DNA from: Chryseobacterium arachidis
GTDB lineage: Bacteria > Bacteroidota > Bacteroidia > Flavobacteriales > Weeksellaceae
DNA length: 64,000 nt
Assembly (NCBI RefSeq): GCF_900129245.1
Contig: NZ_FQUT01000004.1
Location: 248,001-312,000, forward strand
Direction: 5' to 3'
Shown here: positions 29,253-38,853 of the stretch, one piece after another
How positions within the stretch are numbered: position 1 is the stretch's first letter
Layout: every line of letters begins with the position of its first letter
Notes under the pieces: model-generated
The model's input: the letters and a program-made list of their open reading frames with translations, nothing else
Databases searched by the model: none
Told to the model about the DNA's origin: nothing
Program-made: the position numbers and the translations under genes

Positions 29253-30833
29253 ATGAAAAGATTCTACATCAGTGTCTATACACTTTGTACTGTTCTGAGC
29301 GTATATGCTCAGGAAACACAGGTCCTCTGGCAGAAAGACATCAAATCCTCGACACAGGATTTCCTTTCACAGGTAACCACAACAATCGATCAGCAGTATC
29401 TGATCACCGGAAGTTCCATTCAGGCTAACAGCCAACAACCGGGGGCAAACGACCAAAAGCAAAACAATGGTTACGACTATCATTTGATTAAACTTAATCA
29501 GCGGGGGGAAGAAGTCTGGGAAAAATATTTTGGAGGAAAGAACCACGATTTTTTATCGGCAACTGTCAATACCCAGGAAGGAGGTTTTCTGTTAGCAGGT
29601 ACTTCTTACTCTTCAAAAGGCTTGGATAAAAAAGAAGATTCCAAAGGCGGTTCAGATATCTGGCTGATTCGAATCAATGAATTCGGGGATGAGCTGTGGC
29701 AGAAAACCATGGGCGGAACTTCCGATGAAGAAGCCAGAGCAGTGATCCAGACCACGGATTTCGGATTTTTCGTAGCAGGAAATGTCGCAACCCTTCGACA
29801 GGCTCAGGATTCCAAAGGCTACGGTTCAAAAGATGTTTTGGTTGTAAGACTGGATAAAAACGGAAGAGAATTATCCCAATTGATAGTAGGCGGTAAAGGT
29901 TTGGATGAAGTGGAGAAAATGATTCCGACTATGGATGGCGGAGCCCTATTAGGGATCTATTCTAGAAGCAATACAGGAGGATCAAAGAAAACTGAGAACT
30001 ACGGCGAAGGCGATTACTGGATCATCAAACTGAACAAGGACGGAAAGGTTGAATGGGAGAAGAACTTCGGAGGAAAAGGTGATGATCATATCAGAACACT
30101 GGCTTTTACATCAACAGGATATTTAATCGGTGGAGAATCAAGGTCTGAAAGATCAGGAAACAAGTCTATCGGTATCGAGGAAGGAACCGATCTGTGGCTG
30201 ATCTCACTCAACGAAAGAGGCGAAGAGATCTGGCAGAAATCCTACAATTTCAAAAACAGGGATGTTCTGATGGGAATGAGCGTGATTGGTGGGAAGCAGG
30301 AAGATGGAAACGGGAAGTCTAAAGGGATCCTTTTAGGCGGCTACACTCAGGCAGAAGGCAGAATTGAGAGTGATGACGAAACGTTCTGGATGCTGTATCT
30401 GGATCAGAACGGCAATGAGCAGTGGAGAAAGCATGTGAAGGGAGAATCGAGAAAAAGAGAGGAAAGGCTTTCGGATATTAAACTAAACAGAGACAGTTCG
30501 ATCATTCTAGCAGGAACCAGTGCAGAAGAACTGGGGAAAGAGAACTGGAAGATTGTGAAGCTGGGCGACAGCCAGCTTGATCAGCTAATCGAAAAGCAGG
30601 ATATTAAGATCTATCCGAACCCTGTTTCAGATTATACGTATGTGGAGATTGGTTTTGATTTCAAGGAAGCTGATATTGTAATGTATGATATGGGCGGAAG
30701 ACAGGTACAGAGCCTTAAAACCAGGAATAAGGTGACGAAGATGAATACACAGGCTCTGATTCAAGGAGTTTATATTATTTCTGTGAAAACGGATACGAAT
30801 AAAACGGCTAATGCCAAAGTAATTAAAAAATAA
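29253..30833 (+). CDS. T9SS type A sorting domain protein with repeat propeller body
   Basis: A 526-residue secreted protein. It has a signal peptide (FYISVYTLCTVLSVYAQ), a body of about eight repeats of the type WLIRINEFGDELWQKTMGG followed by a YLIGG/ILLGG strand, and a C-terminal type A sorting domain (IYPNPVSDYTYVEI...GVYIISVKTD...KVIKK). The repeats probably build a beta-propeller. It lies 4 bp upstream of the RHS reading frame, so both are one operon. In this genus such proteins often sit before RHS genes (from memory). Its job may be surface presentation of, or adhesion linked to, the RHS toxin; this is inference. Confidence 0.87.
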   Translation: MKRFYISVYTLCTVLSVYAQETQVLWQKDIKSSTQDFLSQVTTTIDQQYLITGSSIQANSQQPGANDQKQNNGYDYHLIKLNQRGEEVWEKYFGGKNHDFLSATVNTQEGGFLLAGTSYSSKGLDKKEDSKGGSDIWLIRINEFGDELWQKTMGGTSDEEARAVIQTTDFGFFVAGNVATLRQAQDSKGYGSKDVLVVRLDKNGRELSQLIVGGKGLDEVEKMIPTMDGGALLGIYSRSNTGGSKKTENYGEGDYWIIKLNKDGKVEWEKNFGGKGDDHIRTLAFTSTGYLIGGESRSERSGNKSIGIEEGTDLWLISLNERGEEIWQKSYNFKNRDVLMGMSVIGGKQEDGNGKSKGILLGGYTQAEGRIESDDETFWMLYLDQNGNEQWRKHVKGESRKREERLSDIKLNRDSSIILAGTSAEELGKENWKIVKLGDSQLDQLIEKQDIKIYPNPVSDYTYVEIGFDFKEADIVMYDMGGRQVQSLKTRNKVTKMNTQALIQGVYIISVKTDTNKTANAKVIKK

Positions 30834-30837
30834 AATT

Positions 30838-31116
30838 ATGAAACAAAAAAATAAAGTATACATACAATGGCCGCTCTTTTTACTGTTATTGTGGAGCAAC
30901 GTATTGTTTTCTCAATATTTTGAATATCAGAGAGAAAGTTTTTTAAGGAACTATGAAACTGATTATTCAAAAGGAAAGGTTAATATTAATGTACCTTTTT
31001 TTAGTCTTCCAACTAATAATGGACTGAAGATCAACATAGGAATGTCATATAATACAGATGCTGCTTCAGGCAACGATCCGGGAGCAGAACTTGGGATGGG
31101 ATGGACTGATTTATGA
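30838..31116 (+). pseudogene. 5' fragment of an RHS-type gene (signal peptide plus first domain), out of frame with the rest
   Basis: This frame codes for 92 residues: a signal peptide (WPLFLLLLWSNVLFSQ) and a beta-rich start of the type NVPFFSLPTNNGLKINIGMSYNT...ELGMGWTDL, as found at the N-termini of secreted RHS/YD-repeat proteins. It stops with TGA at 31114. The RHS body continues in the next frame immediately at IYDNPLSNAPASYG. The two halves seem to come from different RHS types, joined at about 31103-31112 by recombination or deletion, and one base out of frame. Confidence 0.7.
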
Positions 31117-34100
31117 TAATCCGCTGAGCAATGCACCTGCAAGCTATGGCAGTGAAAAGATATTTTCTGAGCAGATCATTGAAAACTCACCGCTGGAAAG
31201 GGTGAAGCAAAGCATAGGCACCGGAACGGCATGGAGCAGCAAGCCTGTCAACTATGACTACAGCACCAATACCGGAACCTCCGAAGTTAAAAAATACACC
31301 GTAACAACAGGCTGGGTAGAAAACCGCACCGAATCTCCTTTGGCAGATTCCGGGTACTACCCTGCCAATACCCTTACAAAAAATACCATCACCGATGAAG
31401 ACGGCAATGCGGTTACCGAATACAAAAACGGTAAGGGACAAACCATTCTTGTCAAAAAGAATGATGGAACGAATGATATTAAAACCTATTATGTTTATAA
31501 TAAATACGACCAGCTGGCCTATGTTATCCCGCCTTTAGCCTCTGCGTTACCGGTTATTTCCGCAGCAGACAGGGATGCTTTGTGCTATCAGTACCGCTAC
31601 GACGGCTGGGGCAGGCTGGTGGAAAAAAAGCTGCCTGGGAAAGGCTGGGAATATATGGTCTACGATAAAGCCGATAGGCTGATCTTATCTCAGGATGCAA
31701 CACTGGCAACCATTAGTAATAATTTCCATCAAAAAGGGTGGATGTTTACCAAATACGATCAATTCGGAAGAATAGTTTATACAGGATTCACTGCCAGTAA
31801 TTCCACCAGAACAGCAATGCAGGCTGCCATCGATAATTTGCCGGCCAATGCAGCCTACACCGAAGAAAGAAGCACAACACCGTTTGTAGAGAACGGAATG
31901 CAGGTTTACTATACCAAAAACGCATTCCCGACAGCAGGCATGACGGTTTTGAGCATTAATTACTACGATACATATCCACCCCTTCCTGCCGGAACAGATA
32001 CTCCCGTTCAGATATTGGGACAAGATGTCTTAATGCAGGAAGGGAATGTAAATACCAAAACGCTGCCAACAGCTTCCTACATCAGGAATTTGGAGAATGA
32101 CAGCTGGACAAAAGACTATATATGGTATGATAAAAAGGGAAGATCTGTGGGAGCTTACTCTTTTAACTATCTGGGAGGATATACCAAAACGGAAACAGAA
32201 ATTGATTTTGCAGGAGTTACAAAGCGTTCTGTAACCAGACACAAAAGATTGGCAACGGATACTGAAAGCTTCCTGACAGAAACATTTGACTATGACGACC
32301 AGAACAGATTGCTGGTACACAAGCATCAGGTAGACGGTAATCCTGTAGAGATATTAGCTCAAAACACTTATAACGAGCTTTCTCAGCTGACGAACAAAAA
32401 AGTGGGCGGAACATCAGCAGCCAGCCCTTTAGAAAGTATCGACTATGCTTATAACATCAAGGGATGGATGACCAAGATTAATGATCCTAAAAATTTAGGC
32501 AGTAAATTGTTCGGTTATGAGATCAAATACAATCAGGTAGAAGGTTTGGAAACACCGAACCTTGATTTTCCTTCTATGCAGGTGAAGTCAAGATACAATG
32601 GGAACATTGCTGAAGTTGACTGGAAAACCAATACCACTGCAGGAGACAACCTGAGAAGATACGGCTATGTGTATGACAGGCTGAACAGGCTTTCGGCAGG
32701 CTTTTACCAGAAAGACACCAACCCTTCTGCAAAAGAATATTTTGAGAAGATGGACTATGACCTGAACGGAAATATTACTAACCTGAAAAGATCTGCAGAC
32801 GGACAGCAGGGAGCCCCCGCATTTAAGATCGATGATCTTGCGTATGCCTATTCCGGAAACAGGCTGACTTCGGTTACAGATTCTTCCACAGACTACAGGG
32901 GGTATCCGGAGATATCGGGAAATACCATTACCTATGATGAGGAAAGCGGCAATATGAAAAGCCATAAGGACAAAGGTATTCTGGAGATCGAATACAATTT
33001 CCTGAATCTACCGAACTTCATCATATTTGATAAAACCTATACTGTACGCAACCTGGTAACCGGAGGTGTAGATATCCGCAATATCGCAACAGACTACGTT
33101 TATAGTGCAGCGGGTACCAAACTGAGAAAAACCTATACCTACGGGGAAGGAGATGTTTTCTTTCCAACGGAAATAGTAGAGGTTACAGATTATCTGGATG
33201 GTTTCCAATACGAAACGAAGCAGGGAAATACGGCAATGAAATTTGTTCCTACATCCGAAGGCTACTACGATTTTGAAAAAAATAGGTATATTTACAGCTA
33301 TAACGACCATTTGGGAAATATACGCCTGAGCTACTTTAAAAATGCATCGGGCAGCGCAGAAGTTCTTGAAGAAAACAACTACTACCCTTTTGGGTTGAAG
33401 CATGAAGGTTACAATCCTTTGGCTGGAAACCCTTCTTACAACTATGAGTTCGGAGGAAAGGAACTTCAGAAAGAAACAGGCTGGAACGACTTTGGAGCAA
33501 GGATGTACATGAGCGACATCGGACGCTGGAGTGTCGTAGATCCAATGGCGGAAGCTGAAGTATCATGGACACCCTACAGATACGGCTTCAACAACCCTAT
33601 CCTATTTACCGATCCCACGGGAATGATAGAACAGACGGATATCGACAGGATGCTGCATACCGGCGGTTCTTACAATTATTCTAACGGTAATCTTAATTAT
33701 TTAGGTGGTGGTAACTTAGGAGGAAATTATTTTATTGATGATCGGTATAAAGAAGGTTACTATACACCGGCTGTAGACTACTTAGAATTCGATATTCCAC
33801 AACTTACGATTAATGCAAAAGGGAGCAAAAGTACATGGAATATAGGAAGTAATTATCTTTCTAATTCCTACGCAATGTATAATGCTTTTAGCAGCGCAGC
33901 AAAAGATTGGCAGCACCACGTAAATGCCAATGCAATGGCAGAAAGCTTGGCTGGTGTGAGAAATGACCATGGAGTAATGATGACAGGAGGAGCAGGCGAC
34001 CCTGCAGGTATATTTGATCTTGGTGGGCAAATAATGAGTACATGGAAGCCGGAAAATAGGTATCTTGCAATGGGGGTTGGAATTTTAGCTCTTTTTGCAA

Positions 34101-34498
34101 CAAAAGGAAAAAACTTTCCATTATTGATAAATACATTACCTGTTAGTACTGAAGGAAAATTACTTGGTTCAATAGTAAATGGAAAAATAATAATGAATGG
34201 AACAACAAAAGCCGCTGGAACATTTGATTTTGTAATAACAGAATCGGGTGAAGTTTTATTAGGTAGAAAGCATACTTTTCTATCCAAAGGAATAGATGTG
34301 TTCGCAGCAGGTGAATTAAAAATAAGAAATGGTAGTATTGTTAATATCAACAATTTATCTGGTCATTATCTTCCAAGTCCCAATATAGCAAATTCGTATT
34401 TAGAAGTATTTCAGGCTTTCAATATAAATGTCTCTAAAGCGCATTTGAAAGTCTATAATTCTCAAGGAAGATTAGTTAATCATATTTTACCAAAATGA
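31058..34498 (+). CDS. RHS repeat-associated core protein with C-terminal toxin tip
   Basis: A 1146-codon frame. From GLIYDNPLSN on (about residue 16) it is a flavobacterial DUF6443-type RHS protein with YD repeats (YRYDGWGRLVEKKLPGKGWEYMVYDKADRL and similar). The RHS core ends GARMYMSDIGRWSVVDPMAE...YRYGFNNPILFTDPTG (about 810-850). Beyond it, the ~230 residues from NAKGSKSTWN form a distinct, AT-richer tip, which ends with AAGELKIRNG and SGHYLP; I read it as a polymorphic toxin domain of unknown activity. The first 15 residues are out-of-frame sequence of the upstream fragment, so this frame has no natural start or signal peptide. Confidence 0.8.
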   Translation: MLLQATIREQNLGWDGLIYDNPLSNAPASYGSEKIFSEQIIENSPLERVKQSIGTGTAWSSKPVNYDYSTNTGTSEVKKYTVTTGWVENRTESPLADSGYYPANTLTKNTITDEDGNAVTEYKNGKGQTILVKKNDGTNDIKTYYVYNKYDQLAYVIPPLASALPVISAADRDALCYQYRYDGWGRLVEKKLPGKGWEYMVYDKADRLILSQDATLATISNNFHQKGWMFTKYDQFGRIVYTGFTASNSTRTAMQAAIDNLPANAAYTEERSTTPFVENGMQVYYTKNAFPTAGMTVLSINYYDTYPPLPAGTDTPVQILGQDVLMQEGNVNTKTLPTASYIRNLENDSWTKDYIWYDKKGRSVGAYSFNYLGGYTKTETEIDFAGVTKRSVTRHKRLATDTESFLTETFDYDDQNRLLVHKHQVDGNPVEILAQNTYNELSQLTNKKVGGTSAASPLESIDYAYNIKGWMTKINDPKNLGSKLFGYEIKYNQVEGLETPNLDFPSMQVKSRYNGNIAEVDWKTNTTAGDNLRRYGYVYDRLNRLSAGFYQKDTNPSAKEYFEKMDYDLNGNITNLKRSADGQQGAPAFKIDDLAYAYSGNRLTSVTDSSTDYRGYPEISGNTITYDEESGNMKSHKDKGILEIEYNFLNLPNFIIFDKTYTVRNLVTGGVDIRNIATDYVYSAAGTKLRKTYTYGEGDVFFPTEIVEVTDYLDGFQYETKQGNTAMKFVPTSEGYYDFEKNRYIYSYNDHLGNIRLSYFKNASGSAEVLEENNYYPFGLKHEGYNPLAGNPSYNYEFGGKELQKETGWNDFGARMYMSDIGRWSVVDPMAEAEVSWTPYRYGFNNPILFTDPTGMIEQTDIDRMLHTGGSYNYSNGNLNYLGGGNLGGNYFIDDRYKEGYYTPAVDYLEFDIPQLTINAKGSKSTWNIGSNYLSNSYAMYNAFSSAAKDWQHHVNANAMAESLAGVRNDHGVMMTGGAGDPAGIFDLGGQIMSTWKPENRYLAMGVGILALFATKGKNFPLLINTLPVSTEGKLLGSIVNGKIIMNGTTKAAGTFDFVITESGEVLLGRKHTFLSKGIDVFAAGELKIRNGSIVNINNLSGHYLPSPNIANSYLEVFQAFNINVSKAHLKVYNSQGRLVNHILPK
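33317..33814 (+). repeat. RHS core segment, copy 1 of a 498-bp duplication
   Basis: This segment aligns without gaps to 35151-35648 (constant offset of 1834 bp), with only scattered substitutions. It covers the conserved core end and the linker to the tip. Such shared segments allow recombination that swaps tips. Confidence 0.85.
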
Positions 34499-34905
34499 AA
34501 GTAATAATTATAAAAAGTAATAATTCAGAAATAACAGTTGATTCTAATTTATCGTATTATTTGTTTTCATATTTTTTTATAGCTGTCGCGGGCAATGATT
34601 GTATATCAAAGGGACGTATAATCACAGAAAATAAAATTATGGATTTATACAATATTTTAGAAAAATATGCATTAGAAATATTAAAAATATGGTATAAAGA
34701 GCCTAATGAAAAAGAACTCCAAAAATATTCAACGCGCTATGAAAGAATTAAATTGAAATCAAAGATTTATAAAGTTAATTACAGAATGTCAGAAATAGGA
34801 CGTTTAATATTTGTAATATGTAATATTTTAAAAATGCTTGATGAAGCATATATTAATCAAGAAGGTATAAATATTAGAATTGAGTATATTGAAAATATTT
34901 TGTAA
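34495..34905 (+). CDS. Putative immunity protein for the adjacent RHS tip
   Basis: 136 residues, very AT-rich, starting ATGA-overlapped with the RHS stop codon, so it is translationally coupled. The product is mainly helical, lysine/isoleucine-rich, without signal peptide or recognised domain. The position directly after a polymorphic toxin tip is the hallmark of an immunity gene. The function is inferred from context only. Confidence 0.65.
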   Translation: MKVIIIKSNNSEITVDSNLSYYLFSYFFIAVAGNDCISKGRIITENKIMDLYNILEKYALEILKIWYKEPNEKELQKYSTRYERIKLKSKIYKVNYRMSEIGRLIFVICNILKMLDEAYINQEGINIRIEYIENIL

Positions 34906-34985
34906 AATTTATTTCTGAGAATTGTTATCTTTTGGGAGAATTCTCGCTGGCGCAAACTTTTAGCTCGCGTCGATAGATAAAAATA

Positions 34986-35012
34986 AATCCCGTAGCAAAA
35001 TGCTACGGGATT
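34986..35012 (+). terminator. Terminator of the RHS/immunity operon
   Basis: A 12-bp perfect stem (AATCCCGTAGCA with TGCTACGGGATT) and a 3-nt loop. It separates the active RHS cassette from the orphan tip. Confidence 0.85.
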
Positions 35013-35150
35013 ATGTTTAATATAGTTTCATTTCCAATTCAGAAACGAAGTTAGTAGTATTAAACTTCTTTTCAATAAAAAAATAGGGAAAACCACATAT
35101 TTTAATCGGTTTAAAATATATATTTTTGAAGGCCTGAAAACCATATGTGA

Positions 35151-36287
35151 AATACACGCCTGAGCTACATTAAAAATGCATCAGGCAGCGCAGAAGTTCT
35201 TGAAGAAAACAACTACTACCCTTTTGGGCTGAAACATGAAGGCTATAATGCTTTGACAGGAGATCCAAACTACCATTATGAGTTCGGAGGAAAAGAACTC
35301 CAGAAAGAAACAGGCTGGAACGACTTCGGAGCAAGGATGTACATGAGCGACATCGGAAGATGGGGCGTCGTAGACCCGATGGCTGAAGCTGAACCTTCAT
35401 GGACACCATACCGTTACGGCTTTAACAACCCTATCCTATTTACCGATCCCACGGGAATGATAGAACAGACGGATATCGACAAAATGTTGAATACCGGAGG
35501 TTCTTACAATTATTCTAACGGTAATCTTAATTATTTAGGCGGAGGTAACTTAGGAGGAAATTATTTTATTGATGACCGGTATAAAGAAGGATACTATACA
35601 CCGGCTGTAGACTACTTAGAATTCGATATTCCACAACTTACGATTAATGTTCCGAAAAGCTATAAGGGCAATAGCGCATTAATGAGGCTATCTATGGGGA
35701 TGGAAATACCCAAGTATCTTGCAACCTACGTAGGCAGGCAGGTACCAGATTATGATCCATTAACTTGGGTGAAAAATGATGGACCTATAAAATATATTGG
35801 AGGAGCCGGGGATGTAACCGGAGTTTTTGAAGTAGGAGGAATGATTCTTTCAGCTTCTGATAACAAAGGAATGAACTTAGCAGCAATCCCACTCTTGGTT
35901 ATGACAAGAAATGGGGATGATGTATTAAAATTGCTAGCTGCAGAAAAAGGAATTCTTATAGGTACTGGTACAACTAAAAAAGGAACATTAAAAGCAGACT
36001 TTTTATTTGAAAATTCTAATGATGCTAAAAATTTTAGTTCTTCTATGTTAGGTGCAAACAAAACAAGAATGTATAATGAAAGAGGTAAGTGGATTGGTTG
36101 GAAAAATAGTAGCGAAGATGCTGTTTATTGGGGACATGGTGATTGGGGAAAAGGAAAAGGTAGCTCTACATTTCCACATATTAATTATGAGGTAAATGGA
36201 CAAAAAGGACATTTCTTTTTAAAAGATAAAATAAAAAATAAAGGTTTTGAAGATGAGTTAAAAAAATATTTTAATTTAGGAAATTAA
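35151..36287 (+). pseudogene. Orphan RHS tip cassette (core end plus second toxin domain)
   Basis: The frame opens right after a TGA at 35148 and begins inside the RHS core, with no ATG for the family start; TTG at 35253 is the first start-like codon. The first ~165 codons repeat the core end of the intact RHS gene (498-bp duplication). After IPQLTIN the sequence switches to an unrelated tip of about 210 residues, with WIGWKNSSEDAVYWGHGDWGKG and TFPHINYEVNG near the end. This is a displaced tip of the kind that recombines into a complete RHS gene. The toxin activity is not recognised. Confidence 0.75.
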
Positions 36288-36706
36288 TGGAAAATTTTTA
36301 AAAAAAATAAAAGAATATTCTCTAAAACAGGAGATTCTATATTAAAAAATTACACTTATAAAAATAATAAGATAAAGCTTGAGATTGAGCTATATGAAGA
36401 AGATATTTTAAATTTAGAGTTTGAAACTGAAATTTTGTATTGTAGAAATACTGAACAAAAAAACCTTTTAATATTGGTTATTTAGATTGCATAGAATTGT
36501 CTGATGTGCTAAAAATAGAAAATAATCATTATACAATTTCAGGTGATTTTGTAGATATTATGCAGGCGCAAAGAAACAAATTTACTTTGGCTCTTGGATT
36601 AAATATAAAAAAATATACACATCTTATAATTTTTTCAAATTACTCTATTAATTTAGCTTTTATAGTTGATGAAAAAAGTAATTTTAGTTATAATGAATTA
36701 GGGTAA
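36287..36706 (+). pseudogene. Broken immunity gene of the orphan tip (two frameshifts)
   Basis: The ATG at 36287 overlaps the tip stop codon (TAATG), as for an immunity gene, but the frame meets TAA at 36299. The next frame then codes FSKTGDSILKNYTYKNNKIK...LYCRNTEQKN up to about 36465, and the original frame resumes with IGYLDCIELSDVLKI...FIVDEKSNFSYNELG to 36706. Both switches lie in A/T homopolymers, and together they restore the frame. It is either real decay or a pair of base-calling errors. Confidence 0.65.
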
Positions 36707-36764
36707 ACTTAATTATTAGTGGTATGCCTGGAATAACGTTAAATTATATAAAAATACTTTTTAT

Positions 36765-36977
36765 ATGTCTCAACAAGCCAATGAAGAAAACAAAAAACTT
36801 TCTAATTATATAACAAATATTGTTGGTATTAATAAAATGATTAATAGTCATTATGACAAAGACAAAAAGAATTTTATTGATATTTTTACTTGTGATGATC
36901 CTCTTTATCCAAGAATAAAAATTTGTGATACAATAGGTTTACCTCGCTGCGCAAAGTCTATGACTTTGTGTTTATAA
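36765..36977 (+). pseudogene. Truncated SUFU-like immunity gene remnant
   Basis: A 70-codon frame. ENKKLSNYITNIVG...FIDIFTCDDPLYPRIKICDTIGL resembles the N-terminal part of bacterial suppressor-of-fused (SUFU) immunity proteins, which normally run to about 180 residues. The similarity ends at GLPR, after which the frame runs through a hairpin into a stop. The CRISPR array begins 80 bp further on. It looks like the end of a toxin-immunity stretch cut by the junction with the CRISPR locus. Confidence 0.55.
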
Positions 36978-36979
36978 AG

Positions 36980-37010
36980 TAGTTTCGTTTCCTAACAGGA
37001 AACGAAACTA
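36980..37010. terminator. Perfect 13-bp hairpin before the CRISPR array
   Basis: TAGTTTCGTTTCC and GGAAACGAAACTA enclose the loop TAACA. The flanks are A/T-rich on both sides. It would stop transcription coming from the RHS decay zone before it enters the array. Confidence 0.8.
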
Positions 37011-37056
37011 TAAAATAGTTTGAATTTTTCTTTTAGCAATAAAGGCATCGATGACG

Positions 37057-37565
37057 GAAAAGAATTGCTTTCATTTATCCGTATCTTTGAGATACAACAC
37101 AACCAGATGTTTTATACCAAGATATTCGAGATGGTTGTGAATTGCTTTCATTTATCCGTATCTTTGAGATACAACACAACTCAACAGCTTCAAATAATCC
37201 TTCTCCTCTAGTTGTGAATTGCTTTCATTTATCCGTATCTTTGAGATACAACACAACTCTTTGTTGCAGTTCTGCTATGGAGCCTACGTTGTGAATTGCT
37301 TTCATTTATCCGTATCTTTGAGATACAACACAACGTCGATCGCATAAACAGAACCAGTCTTCTCGTTGTGAATTGCTTTCATTTATCCGTATCTTTGAGA
37401 TACAACACAACATATATTAAATCTTTTTGTAGTATAATATAGTTGTGAATTGCTTTCATTTATCCGTATCTTTGAGATACAACACAACTATCCTCAGAGC
37501 AGCTATATGAGGCTCTCCGTTGTGAATTGCTTTCATTTATCCGTATCTTTGAGATACAACACAAC
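37057..37565 (+). CRISPR. Type II-C CRISPR array, 7 repeats of 47 nt, 6 spacers of 30 nt
   Basis: Repeats start at 37057, 37134, 37211, 37288, 37365, 37442 and 37519, a strict 77-nt period. The repeat opens GTTGTGAATTGCTTTC and closes GAGATACAACACAAC. Repeats 2-7 are identical; repeat 1 has GAAAA instead of GTTGT at its 5' end and is otherwise intact. The ends GTTGTG/CACAAC are inverted, and the inner GTATCT-TTG-AGATAC is a perfect dyad. The crRNA strand is plus, as fixed by the tracrRNA anti-repeat. All six spacers differ and were not matched to targets. Confidence 0.98.
37134..37166 (+). promoter_or_regulatory. Bacteroidota promoter inside each CRISPR repeat (repeat 2 shown)
   Basis: Within the repeat TTG (positions 2-4) and TATCTTTG (26-33) are separated by 21 nt, matching the -33 TTTG/TTG and -7 TAnnTTTG consensus of this phylum. 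The same arrangement recurs in repeats 3-7. Repeat 1 keeps TATCTTTG but has lost TTG. Predicted initiation lies near repeat positions 38-41, just before the next spacer. Confidence 0.55.
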
Positions 37566-37575
37566 CTCAAAATTT

Positions 37576-37598
37576 AACCCACTGAATTATAGTGGGTT
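37576..37598. terminator. Hairpin between the array and cas2
   Basis: AACCCACT and AGTGGGTT with a 7-nt loop, 11 bp after the last repeat and 25 bp from the cas2 stop codon. The array (plus) and cas2 (minus) converge here, so it can serve both. Confidence 0.65.
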
Positions 37599-37622
37599 TA
37601 TTGATTATTTAGGATTAAAAAA

Positions 37623-38851
<1,229 letters not shown>

Positions 38852-38853
38852 AA

